Assembly: GCA_012964435.1 (NCBI GenBank)
Contig: DTTX01000060.1
Span: 1-36,563 of the forward strand
Length of the DNA: 36,563 nt
Direction of reading: 5' to 3'
DNA from: Mesonia sp.
Lineage (GTDB): Bacteria; Bacteroidota; Bacteroidia; Flavobacteriales; Flavobacteriaceae
Made by a program: the position numbers and the translations under genes. Of the stretch, positions 25,715 through 34,320 are shown one piece after another (position 1 is the stretch's first letter; each line of letters starts with the position of its first letter). The notes under the pieces are model-generated. The model was not told where the DNA came from, ran no database searches, and saw nothing but the letters and a program-made list of their open reading frames with translations.

Positions 25715-26326
25715 TTATTGAGTTTGCCACTTTTTAATTTCAGCAAAGGCAGCATTTTCACCGGTCCAGCGTAAAATTTTCACTTCGTTGTTTAGATCAT
25801 AATTTTCAAACCAAGTTCCGATCATTTTCCTTATTTCGGGATAGTTGGTAGAAAAATCATCAAAATTTGCTGCTTTTATAATTCTATATTTTTCATCTGC
25901 TGGGATAGCGATGATCTTATTATCAGATTCTCCTTGATCACTTAATGCCAGCATTGCGATCGGTATAATTTCAACAACACTTCCTGTCGCTAAATTTTCA
26001 CCTAAAATTAGTACATCTAGCGCATCGCCATCACCACCTTTTTTAGGATCAGAATAGGTTGAAGGTATAAAACCATAATTACCTAAATACGGTAAAAAGT
26101 CGATTATTCGAGCTTTGCCTTCAGCAGAATCTACTACAAATTTTCTCGAAATTTTATCGTATTCTATCTTATGATTGGTTCCTGCAGGAATTTCAACTAC
26201 CGCCTGTATTTGCTCTGTTTTCGAGTAAGTAGGAAGATGATAGTAATCTTTGTTTTTTTTGGTTTCGTTGCAGCCGACAATAAGAAAAGAAACTATAACT
26301 AAAAGAAAAATTGGGGTAACTTTCAT
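25715..26326 (-). CDS. ppa: Lipoprotein inorganic pyrophosphatase (family I)
   Basis: A 203-residue family I pyrophosphatase with a lipoprotein signal: MKVTPIFLLVIVSFLIVGC with lipid-attachment Cys19. The frame extends 13 codons further upstream, but the ATG at 26324-26326 gives the lipobox and avoids overlap with the preceding gene. Core motifs are VVEIPAGTNHKIEYDK, LGNYGFIPSTY, the metal-binding GDGDALDVL, and DNKIIAIP. Where E. coli has HYK (Tyr141-Lys142) this protein has NYD, so one phosphate-binding Lys seems absent. Envelope location and this change suggest a role other than bulk cytoplasmic PPi removal. It starts 1 bp after the stop of the upstream lipoprotein gene. Confidence 0.85.
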   Translation of the reverse strand: MKVTPIFLLVIVSFLIVGCNETKKNKDYYHLPTYSKTEQIQAVVEIPAGTNHKIEYDKISRKFVVDSAEGKARIIDFLPYLGNYGFIPSTYSDPKKGGDGDALDVLILGENLATGSVVEIIPIAMLALSDQGESDNKIIAIPADEKYRIIKAANFDDFSTNYPEIRKMIGTWFENYDLNNEVKILRWTGENAAFAEIKKWQTQ

Positions 26327-26327
26327 A

Positions 26328-26876
26328 TTATTCCCAACCAATCCAGAAACGTTTGATCTTGGCATCGTCCGGAATTTGATTTGGCTCTACCGGAATGTCG
26401 GTATTGTATTTAGCATCACCAGAAATATATTTCTTGTCGATCGCTACATAAACATTAATATCATCTAAAAAGACGATTACATTGCTAAGCGTATTTTCGA
26501 TTCTAGAAATTTTATAATGCGTTGTAATATCTTTAAAAGTACTTTCTGTACTTAAGCCTTTATCGGTTTTAAATCTTTTGTCTTTTAACTGAATTGTAGA
26601 GATCGTACTCGTACTATCAAATCTTTGCACAGGATTTAAAAGTAAAAGTTCTTTCCCTTTATTATCATAAACCGCAATCTGGTTGGCGTTCCCAATTTGG
26701 TTTTTATCGAAAGAGATAATAGAATCTTTAGCGAAAATTGAATCTAATTCTCTAACCTGAATATCTTTAGAAAGTAAACCCACATCATTTTTAGTGATTA
26801 AAAACGGATCCTTTTTTTCTTCTTGAGAACAAGCTATTAATAGAGTGATAGAAAAAAGCGTGATTAATTTTTTCAT
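26328..26876 (-). CDS. Lipoprotein of unknown function
   Basis: A 182-residue protein with a lipoprotein signal (MKKLITLFSITLLIACSQEE, lipid-attachment Cys16). The mature part is mixed alpha/beta with VQRFDSTSTISTIQLKDKRF and ends KIKRFWIGWE. No recognised domain. It is the first gene of a unit with the lipoprotein pyrophosphatase (1-bp gap), so a shared envelope role is possible. Confidence 0.75.
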   Translation of the reverse strand: MKKLITLFSITLLIACSQEEKKDPFLITKNDVGLLSKDIQVRELDSIFAKDSIISFDKNQIGNANQIAVYDNKGKELLLLNPVQRFDSTSTISTIQLKDKRFKTDKGLSTESTFKDITTHYKISRIENTLSNVIVFLDDINVYVAIDKKYISGDAKYNTDIPVEPNQIPDDAKIKRFWIGWE

Positions 26877-26983
26877 TGCTATTTAAAATTTTAGAGGGTA
26901 AAAATAGGAATACTTATTTGCTCTTAGAAATAATTTTGAATTTATTCTTAGCTCGATCTCAATTTAAAATGTTGAAAAAATTT

Positions 26984-27010
26984 TTGTTCTTTAATGAATC
27001 ATTATCTTTG
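26984..27010 (+). promoter_or_regulatory. Predicted queE promoter that decides the start codon
   Basis: TTG (26984-26986), 16 bases, then TATCTTTG (27003-27010), a full TAnnTTTG match. It lies downstream of an in-frame ATG at 26994, so translation more likely starts at the ATG at 27018. Confidence 0.6.
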
Positions 27011-27017
27011 CCCCGTG

Positions 27018-27650
27018 ATGAAAAAAGAACAGATAGAGCAGTTGGTGAATGAAGGAAAAATGCTTCCGCTTATGGAAGAATTTTATACCATTCAGGGCGA
27101 AGGTTACCACAAAGGTACGGCGGCATATTTTATAAGAATAGGCGGTTGCGATGTTGGTTGCCATTGGTGTGATGTAAAAGAAAGTTGGGATGCAGAAAAG
27201 CACCCGCCAACCGTGACCGAAAAGATTGTAGATAATGCTACTAAATATAGCGACACGGTCGTAATTACCGGTGGCGAACCGCTAACTTGGGATATGACCG
27301 AGCTTACTACGCAACTTAAAGCCAAGGGAGCTAAACTGCATATCGAAACCTCAGGAGCTTATCAATTAAGCGGAGTTTGGGACTGGATTTGCCTATCTCC
27401 TAAAAAGCTAAAATTGCCTACACAAGAAGTTTACGATAAAGCCAACGAATTAAAAGTGATCGTTTTTAATAAACACGATTTAAAGTTTGCCGAAGAACAA
27501 GCCGCAAAAGTAAACGAAGATTGTATTTTGTATTTGCAACCGGAGTGGAGCGTTCGCGATAAGATTATTCCATTGATTGTCGATTATGTAATGCAAAACC
27601 CAAAGTGGAAAGTTTCCTTGCAAACCCATAAATACCTAAACATCCCTTAG
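27018..27650 (+). CDS. queE: 7-carboxy-7-deazaguanine synthase
   Basis: A 210-residue radical SAM enzyme converting 6-carboxytetrahydropterin to 7-carboxy-7-deazaguanine for queuosine. The cluster motif is Cys44-x3-Cys48-x2-Cys51 in GGCDVGCHWCD. ITGGEPL and IETSGA match SAM-binding positions, and MEEFYTIQGEGYHKG is the family N-terminus. An ATG eight codons upstream (26994) is in frame, but the promoter box at 27003-27010 lies between, so I prefer 27018. The mRNA would then be nearly leaderless. queC, queD and queF are not nearby. Confidence 0.93.
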   Translation: MKKEQIEQLVNEGKMLPLMEEFYTIQGEGYHKGTAAYFIRIGGCDVGCHWCDVKESWDAEKHPPTVTEKIVDNATKYSDTVVITGGEPLTWDMTELTTQLKAKGAKLHIETSGAYQLSGVWDWICLSPKKLKLPTQEVYDKANELKVIVFNKHDLKFAEEQAAKVNEDCILYLQPEWSVRDKIIPLIVDYVMQNPKWKVSLQTHKYLNIP

Positions 27651-27663
27651 TATCAACTATTAT

Positions 27664-27776
27664 GGGCGCAACCCTAGCGGGTCGGGCTGTACGTTATATC
27701 TTTTTTGCTTGTCACTTCGAGCGGAGTCGAGAAGTCTTTTAAAAGCAAAAAAGGATGCCACTTCCATCCCTTGCGC
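27664..27776 (+). repeat. Structured intergenic repeat, copy 2 (forward orientation)
   Basis: This ~113-bp element starts GGGCGCAACCCTAGCGGG and ends CCATCCCTTGCGC. Outer arms GCGCAA / TTGCGC and inner arms TTTTTTGCTT / AAAAGCAAAAAA can pair. The loop holds TCACTTCGAGCGGAGTCGAG, a short repeat itself related to 4972-4995. It matches the block order of the element at 4850-4961 on the opposite strand. Confidence 0.75.
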
Positions 27777-27786
27777 AAAAAATATC

Positions 27787-27820
27787 AAAAGCCTTACTTC
27801 ATTTAAGTGAGGCTTTTTTT
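27787..27820 (+). terminator. Rho-independent terminator upstream of arsR
   Basis: AAAAGCCTTACTT pairs with AAGTGAGGCTTTT (one wobble), followed by a T run. It ends transcription from queE before the ars operon. Confidence 0.85.
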
Positions 27821-27849
27821 GGTGGGAAATTTTATTCATCGTAATATTG
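27818..27849 (+). promoter_or_regulatory. Predicted ars operon promoter
   Basis: TTTG (27818-27821), 20 bases, then TAATATTG (27842-27849; one mismatch to TAnnTTTG). The -7 box overlaps the palindromic operator, as expected for ArsR repression. Confidence 0.6.
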
Positions 27850-27855
27850 CAATAT
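27843..27855. promoter_or_regulatory. ArsR operator 1
   Basis: AATATTGCAATAT contains a perfect 12-bp palindrome (ATATTGCAATAT). The 12-base core AATATTGCAATA recurs exactly at 28227-28238, and both copies lie just before genes of the operon. Confidence 0.7.
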
Positions 27856-27867
27856 ATAATTAAAGAA

Positions 27868-28203
27868 ATGGGATTAACAAAATCAGCTATTTTTACAAAA
27901 GAGCAAAACCACTTGGCACAAATGGCTAAAGTATTAGCGCATCCCGCACGTGTAGCGATTCTTCAGTATCTTATAAAAGTTAATCAATGTATTTGTGGCG
28001 ATTTGGTAAATGAAATTGGTTTAGCACAAGCAACGATCAGTCAGCATTTACGAGAATTAAAATCTGCCGGAATCATTAAAGGAAATATAGAAGGGACCAG
28101 CGTTTGCTATTGTATAGATTCTGAAGTTTGGAAAGACATTCAGCAATTGTTTGATGGTTTTTTCAATGCGAATCCACAATGTCAAAGTGACATTTGTTGT
28201 TAA
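27868..28203 (+). CDS. arsR: ArsR-family metalloregulatory repressor
   Basis: A 111-residue winged-helix repressor of the ArsR/SmtB family. The recognition region is GLAQATISQHLRELKSAGII. A metal-sensing Cys41-x-Cys43 lies in NQCICGDLV, the classical ArsR alpha-3 position, and there are more Cys at the C-terminus (CQSDICC). A TTG seven codons upstream is in frame but falls inside the operator palindrome, so the ATG at 27868 is chosen. It should repress its own operon until arsenite or a similar thiophilic metal binds. Confidence 0.93.
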   Translation: MGLTKSAIFTKEQNHLAQMAKVLAHPARVAILQYLIKVNQCICGDLVNEIGLAQATISQHLRELKSAGIIKGNIEGTSVCYCIDSEVWKDIQQLFDGFFNANPQCQSDICC

Positions 28204-28224
28204 AAAAATTTAACCCTCTTAATC

Positions 28225-28239
28225 GCAATATTGCAATAA
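28225..28239. promoter_or_regulatory. ArsR operator 2
   Basis: GCAATATTGCAATAA holds the same 12-base core as operator 1 plus an overlapping palindrome GCAATATTGC. It lies between arsR and the DUF6428 gene, 8 bases before its start, and may control a second transcript for the resistance genes. Confidence 0.65.
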
Positions 28240-28246
28240 AACAATT

Positions 28247-28768
28247 ATGAAAACAAAAGAATTTTTAGAAGTACTTAAAACATATAAAGATTTACCGGTA
28301 TATTTTGAATATCAGCCGGGAAGCTTTGTAAGAACAGATTATCATCTTACCGAGATCAAGAATGTAGATTTTGATACAGTAGATTGTGGTGGTGTTCAAA
28401 ATAAATGGCAAGAAGTGCACGTGCAGTTGTGGGAAAATGAAGTACCGGAACCTAATCATCAACTAACCGGATCGAAGATCTTATCGATTTTTGATGTAGT
28501 AAATAAAGTAAAAACTAGACTGGAAGATGTTGAGATTTTCTTTGAATATCAAAACCAAAACTTCCATAAAGCTACGCTTCCTGTGGCTGCGTACGAAGTG
28601 AAGAATGATTTATTAATCGTTCGATTAGGTGAAGGTTTTACCACTTGTAAGGCGAAAGACCGAGCAACTACAGAAGAAGAAAAAGCACAAGCTTGTTGTG
28701 GTTCTCCGGTAGAAGTTGAAGTTAAAGAAGAAGCGAATCAATGCGCGCCGGGGAGCGGTTGTTGCTAA
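28247..28768 (+). CDS. DUF6428-family protein with Cys-rich tail, in the ars operon
   Basis: A 173-residue protein containing two similar halves: [20 protein letters not shown] at the N-terminus and [20 protein letters not shown] in the middle, suggesting an internal duplication. The C-terminal ~35 residues are Cys-rich ([24 protein letters not shown]), a likely thiol ligand site for arsenite or another soft metal. DUF6428 is known as an ars-associated family without a proven function. It lies between arsR and acr3 and behind operator 2. An arsenic chaperone or sensor role is inference only. Confidence 0.8.
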   Translation: MKTKEFLEVLKTYKDLPVYFEYQPGSFVRTDYHLTEIKNVDFDTVDCGGVQNKWQEVHVQLWENEVPEPNHQLTGSKILSIFDVVNKVKTRLEDVEIFFEYQNQNFHKATLPVAAYEVKNDLLIVRLGEGFTTCKAKDRATTEEEKAQACCGSPVEVEVKEEANQCAPGSGCC

Positions 28769-28779
28769 TAAAAATTAGA

Positions 28780-29820
28780 ATGAAAAAATTAGGTTTTTTA
28801 GATCGTTTTCTTACGCTCTGGATTTTTTTAGCGATGCTCATCGGTGTAGCGATCGGTTATTTTTATCCCAGTAGTTCAGAAGTGATCAATAGTTTTCAAG
28901 TCGGTTCGACTAATATTCTTATTGCGATCGGATTAATTTTAATGATGTTCCCGCCATTAGCAAAAGTGAATTACGCCCTTTTGCCTAAAGTTTTTAAAAA
29001 CACGAAAGTACTTACGCTTTCGCTAGTGCTTAACTGGATTATTGGGCCTTTGTTAATGTTTTTCTTAGCAATTACCTTTCTTCGTGATTATCCTGAATAT
29101 ATGATTGGATTAATTTTAATTGGTCTTGCGCGTTGTATTGCCATGGTTTTGGTGTGGAACGACCTAGCAGAAGGTAGTCCGGAATACGGAGCAGGTCTCG
29201 TCGCATTAAACAGCATTTTTCAGGTATTTGCTTACAGTTTTTATGCGTGGTTATTTATCACTAAGCTTCCGCCGTTATTTGGTTTTGAAGGAGCTTTGGT
29301 CGACATCTCTATCGTCACGATCGCAGAAAGTGTTGCGATTTACCTAGGAGTTCCGTTTTTGTTAGGAATTGTAACTCGGTATATCGGAGTGAAAACGAAA
29401 GGAGAAAAATGGTATAATGAAAAATTTATTCCGAAGATCTCTCCGCTAACCTTAATCTCATTGTTATTTACGATTGTGTTAATGTTCAGTTTAAAAGGAG
29501 AATTGATTGTTGAAATTCCGCAAGACGTACTTATTATCGCACTTCCGTTACTTATTTATTTTGTAGCGATGTTTTTAGTCAGCTTTTTTTCTGGTAAAAG
29601 TTTAGGCGCGTCTTATAAAGTAAATACTTCGGTAGCGTTTACCGCAAGCGGAAATAATTTTGAATTAGCGATCGCTGTGGCGATTGCAGTTTTTGGTTTG
29701 AATAGCGGACAAGCATTTGCAGGAGTTATCGGTCCGTTAGTAGAAGTTCCTGCGCTTATTTTATTAGTAAAAGTAGCATTTTGGTTACGAAAAAAATATT
29801 ATAAAACTCAACCGGCTTAA
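28780..29820 (+). CDS. acr3: ACR3-family arsenite efflux transporter
   Basis: A 346-residue membrane protein with about ten helices, exporting arsenite. ACR3 hallmarks are [20 protein letters not shown] with the conserved Cys119, [18 protein letters not shown], and [17 protein letters not shown]. The ATG at 28780 begins [20 protein letters not shown]; an in-frame ATG at 28741 lies inside the DUF6428 coding end and is unlikely. It follows DUF6428 by 11 bp and precedes arsC by 1 bp. Confidence 0.95.
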   Translation: MKKLGFLDRFLTLWIFLAMLIGVAIGYFYPSSSEVINSFQVGSTNILIAIGLILMMFPPLAKVNYALLPKVFKNTKVLTLSLVLNWIIGPLLMFFLAITFLRDYPEYMIGLILIGLARCIAMVLVWNDLAEGSPEYGAGLVALNSIFQVFAYSFYAWLFITKLPPLFGFEGALVDISIVTIAESVAIYLGVPFLLGIVTRYIGVKTKGEKWYNEKFIPKISPLTLISLLFTIVLMFSLKGELIVEIPQDVLIIALPLLIYFVAMFLVSFFSGKSLGASYKVNTSVAFTASGNNFELAIAVAIAVFGLNSGQAFAGVIGPLVEVPALILLVKVAFWLRKKYYKTQPA

Positions 29821-29821
29821 T

Positions 29822-30439
29822 ATGAAATTTTATCCTCAACTTCAGCAATTAGTTCAAGAATTAGAACAAGATTTTACTTCAATTTCAGAAGAAAGAAAAA
29901 CCGATTTAAATCTTTTTGCTGAAAAAATTAAAGAAAGCATTCAGCAATTTGGTAAGGCGAAAGTCATCGTAATTTGCACGCATAATTCTAGAAGAAGTCA
30001 TTTAGGGCAAGTTTGGTTAAGATTAGCAGCAGAGAAATGTAATTTACCTGTTGAAACCTTTTCTGGCGGAACTGAAGCTACCGCATTTCATCTCAATATG
30101 ATCGAAGCTTTAAAAGCAGCAGGTTTTCAAGTTGAAAAGATTAAAGATGGTGAAAACCCGCGGTACCAAATAAATATTTCAGAAGAAGATAAAAATAAAG
30201 AGCAATTGTTTTCAAAAGTTTATTCAGATGAATACAATCCGCAGGAAAATTTTATTGCAGTAATGGTTTGTACGGAAGCCGATGGTGGTTGCCCTTTTGT
30301 AGCGGGAAGTGTGGCAAGAATTTCGTTGCCATATCAAGATCCAAAATATGCTGATGGAACTTCAAAAGAAAAAGAAGCTTATCAAAAAACCTTAAAAGAA
30401 ATAGGTCGAGAAATGCTGTATGTAGCTGCTCAAGTTTAA
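29822..30439 (+). CDS. arsC: Arsenate reductase, LMW-phosphatase type
   Basis: A 205-residue protein with the CX5R phosphatase/arsenate-reductase loop Cys52-THNSR-Arg58 in VICTHNSRRSHLGQVWL. It is longer than the classical ~130-residue thioredoxin-coupled ArsC, with an N-terminal helical extension of about 45 residues and an insertion (ISEEDKNKEQLFSKVYSDEY). Further Cys are in VMVCTEADGGCPF. It should reduce arsenate to arsenite for Acr3. It is the last gene of the operon. Confidence 0.88.
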   Translation: MKFYPQLQQLVQELEQDFTSISEERKTDLNLFAEKIKESIQQFGKAKVIVICTHNSRRSHLGQVWLRLAAEKCNLPVETFSGGTEATAFHLNMIEALKAAGFQVEKIKDGENPRYQINISEEDKNKEQLFSKVYSDEYNPQENFIAVMVCTEADGGCPFVAGSVARISLPYQDPKYADGTSKEKEAYQKTLKEIGREMLYVAAQV

Positions 30440-30444
30440 TTTAA

Positions 30445-30479
30445 TAAAAAAGCCTTTCAGTTCTTGAAAGGCTTTTTTT
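30445..30479. terminator. Bidirectional terminator after the ars operon
   Basis: AAAAAGCCTTTCA pairs with TGAAAGGCTTTTT across a 5-nt loop; A and T runs on both sides serve the convergent DUF2911 gene as well. Confidence 0.92.
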
Positions 30480-30496
30480 ATACTTTTTATAACAAT

Positions 30497-31039
30497 TTAT
30501 TTTTCCACATTTTTTAAAGGAACTTCTACATAGGTATTTGCCCAGCCCATTAATAAATTGGTTCCGTTTTCAATTGGTTGAAAGGCGATCGAAAAATCTT
30601 CAATAGGCGCTGCTGCTTTTCTTGCTGGAGCTTTAATTCTTAACAAATCTTTGTCGGGATCATAATTTTCTGCACCCCATTGGTTTCTCGCTTTGTTAAA
30701 TATAATGGTCCATTGTGTTTCTTCTGGTATGGTATAAACGGTATAAGTTCCTGCAGGCACATTTTGACCACCAATAGTCATATCATTGTAAAGTCTAATT
30801 TCTGTAGCTTCGTTAGCGCCTGTTCTCCAAACATCGCCGTATGGTACTAATTCTCCGAAAATTTCACGACCTCTCATTTTTGGACGGCTGTAAATTACTC
30901 TTGCCATTGGTGAGTTATCTTCGTTTCTAATAATGCTCACATCCATCGGACTTTTATCTAGATCTGAGAAATCTTGAGCTTGAGTATCAAAGCAAAAAAG
31001 ACTAAAGACCATTACTAAACTTAAAACTACTTTCATCAT
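30497..31039 (-). CDS. DUF2911 secreted protein
   Basis: A 180-residue protein with a signal peptide (about 1-21, ending DTQAQ). DUF2911 hallmarks are VIYSRPKMRGREIFGELVPY, VWRTGANEATEIR, and VPAGTYTVYTIP with WTIIFNK. The family is common in Bacteroidota and of unknown function; the mature part is beta-rich and likely periplasmic. It diverges from gyrB across a 228-bp spacer. Confidence 0.9.
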   Translation of the reverse strand: MMKVVLSLVMVFSLFCFDTQAQDFSDLDKSPMDVSIIRNEDNSPMARVIYSRPKMRGREIFGELVPYGDVWRTGANEATEIRLYNDMTIGGQNVPAGTYTVYTIPEETQWTIIFNKARNQWGAENYDPDKDLLRIKAPARKAAAPIEDFSIAFQPIENGTNLLMGWANTYVEVPLKNVEK

Positions 31040-31195
31040 TGTATTTTTGATTTTGTTGAAATATAACTTAAACGCAGAAGTATTATTGTTAAGGTTTTAT
31101 ATATCTTCTGTTAAAATTAAGGGAGCGGTATCTTTTTAAACTTATCGTCGCTTAGAATGGCTATTTTTAATTAATTGTTAATAACTTCAAGGTTT

Positions 31196-31234
31196 GCAGG
31201 CTTTTCAAACTTCAAAAACAAGCTTGCTTTTTCT
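31196..31234 (+). terminator. Terminator-like hairpin upstream of gyrB
   Basis: GCAGGCTT (31196-31203) pairs with AAGCTTGC (31220-31227) with one wobble, followed by TTTTTCT. It lies directly before the gyrB -7 box. No upstream forward gene needs terminating here, since DUF2911 runs the other way. Confidence 0.4.
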
Positions 31235-31241
31235 ATATTTG
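31234..31241 (+). promoter_or_regulatory. Bacteroidota-type -7 box for gyrB
   Basis: TATATTTG matches TAnnTTTG and ends 26 bases before the ATG at 31268. No well-spaced -33 TTG was found. Confidence 0.5.
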
Positions 31242-31382
31242 TTTTCTAAGTATGTTAAAATTTGAATATGAGCGAAGAAGTTAAAAAAGATTATTCCGCA
31301 GATAGTATACAGGCCCTTGAAGGGATGGAGCACGTACGTATGCGTCCGTCGATGTATATTGGTGATGTTGGCGTTAGAGGTT

Positions 31383-31423
31383 TGCACCATTTAGTTTATG
31401 AGGTGGTCGATAACTCTATCGAT
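31383..31423 (+). repeat. Inverted repeat arm 1 (original GyrB sequence)
   Basis: A 41-bp segment encoding the conserved [13 protein letters not shown] region. Its exact reverse complement is found at 31892-31932. Because it fits the protein family perfectly here, this copy is taken as the source. Confidence 0.95.
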
Positions 31424-31891
31424 GAGGCAATGGCCGGTTATTGCGATGCTATCGATGTGGTAATAAATGAAGATAACTCGATCTCTGTAAAAGATAATGG
31501 TCGTGGTATTCCTATAGATATTCATAAAAAAGAAGGAGTTTCTGCCCTTGAGGTAGTAATGACCAAAATTGGAGCCGGAGGTAAATTCGATAAAGATTCT
31601 TATAAAGTTTCCGGTGGTCTTCACGGTGTTGGGGTAAGTTGTGTGAACGCACTTTCTACTCACTTACACGCAAAAGTTTATAAAAAAGGTCAGGTTTGGG
31701 AGCAGGAATATGAACGTGGGAACACTTTATATCCTGTAAAAAGTACTGGAGAAACCGACGATAATGGTACTGCTGTAACTTTTAAACCGGATCCGGAAAT
31801 ATTTAAAGAGGTTACTATATTTAATTACGATACGTTAGCAAAACGTCTTCGTGAATTAGCTTTTTTGAATAAGGGAATCAAGATCTCTTTA

Positions 31892-33225
<1,334 letters not shown>

Positions 33226-33251
33226 TAATAATAAATAAAGTTCTATATTTC

Positions 33252-33282
33252 AAACCCACGATAGTTTTTCGTGGGTTTTTTA
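33252..33282 (+). terminator. Rho-independent terminator after gyrB
   Basis: AAACCCACGA (33252-33261) pairs with TCGTGGGTTT (33269-33278) followed by T. Confidence 0.92.
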
Positions 33283-33302
33283 TTTATATAAACTCTTATC
33301 AT

Positions 33303-34310
33303 TTGAAAAATTTTTATCTTTTTTTTCTTTTCTTTTCGTTTTTGAAATTTGGATTTTCACAAACTAATTATGTTGAATTAATACCTAATATAATTCAAGA
33401 TGTACAACGCTTTGGTGAAGCATATATAGATCCGGCAACAGATGCGGCAATGTATAATGTGAATAGTGGCTGGTACTCTTCTGCAGAAACTAAAAATTTT
33501 TTAGAAGTTGAATTAAATGTGCTTTCAAATATTTCTGTAATACCAAATACTGGAGGCAATTTTATTTTAGATCCTTCAACCTATAATAGCATTCGTTTTG
33601 AAGATGGTTACGAACCTAGAAATGTCGCAAGTATCTTTGGCAGCGATATGGATATTTCTATTTATATCGATTATGAAACCGATGAAGGTACAGAAAGCAT
33701 AGAGTTAGAATTGCCTCCGGGTATTGATAACGGAAATGTAAACTTACTTCCAACTTTTTTTATTCAAGGAAATCTGGGTTTACCAAAAGGAACCGAATTA
33801 AAATTTAGGTATTCTCCGGAAATTGAAGTAGGCGATATCACTACAGAAGCGAAAGGTTTGGCTTTGCAACACGAATTTACGAGCTGGTTAAAAGAAGATC
33901 AGGATTTTTTCTTAGATATCGCGGGAATGATCGCTTACAGTAATTTTGAAGCAAATTATTTTATAGAGAACGAAGATCCTACGAGTGAAGCATCAATTGT
34001 AAGCGATTTGGATGCTTGGTCTTTTTCACTTATAGCTTCTAAAGATCTCAATAATTTCACCTTTTTTGGAGGCTTAGACTATTCAACAGCAAAGTCTATA
34101 TCCAATTTTCAAGGAATTTATACGTTACCAGAAGAAGGAGAAATGTTTCAAAATGTTCTGGATCAGATAGAGATAGAAAATAAAACAAATGGCTTTTCTG
34201 GAACTTTAGGGATTAATTATTTATTTGGTTCTTTCGTGACGAAATTAGCAGTAAATTTGCAAAAATATAGTAATTTATCAATCGCCGTAGGTTATCACTT
34301 CGGAAAATAA
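33303..34310 (+). CDS. DUF6588 family outer-membrane-like protein, paralogue 1
   Basis: A 335-residue secreted protein: signal peptide about 1-19 (FLKFGFSQ), then DVQRFGEAYIDPATDAAMYN and SGWYSSAETKNFLEVEL, typical of DUF6588. The second half alternates polar and hydrophobic residues and ends LSIAVGYHFGK, suggesting a small beta-barrel. The start is a TTG at 33303, giving MKNFYLFF; no ATG precedes the signal peptide. It is followed 10 bp later by a paralogue. Function unknown. Confidence 0.82.
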   Translation: MKNFYLFFLFFSFLKFGFSQTNYVELIPNIIQDVQRFGEAYIDPATDAAMYNVNSGWYSSAETKNFLEVELNVLSNISVIPNTGGNFILDPSTYNSIRFEDGYEPRNVASIFGSDMDISIYIDYETDEGTESIELELPPGIDNGNVNLLPTFFIQGNLGLPKGTELKFRYSPEIEVGDITTEAKGLALQHEFTSWLKEDQDFFLDIAGMIAYSNFEANYFIENEDPTSEASIVSDLDAWSFSLIASKDLNNFTFFGGLDYSTAKSISNFQGIYTLPEEGEMFQNVLDQIEIENKTNGFSGTLGINYLFGSFVTKLAVNLQKYSNLSIAVGYHFGK

Positions 34311-34320
34311 AATAGAGTAT

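Noticed and set aside
28741-28779. Upstream ATG extending acr3 into the DUF6428 gene
   Set aside because: The extra residues read through the Cys-rich tail codons in another frame and do not resemble the ACR3 N-terminus; the ATG at 28780 fits.
31391-31663. Reverse-strand open frame ending in the same residues as the truncated GyrB
   Set aside because: It is antisense to gyrB; the shared ending DRVIDHLIN simply reflects the inverted repeat arms.
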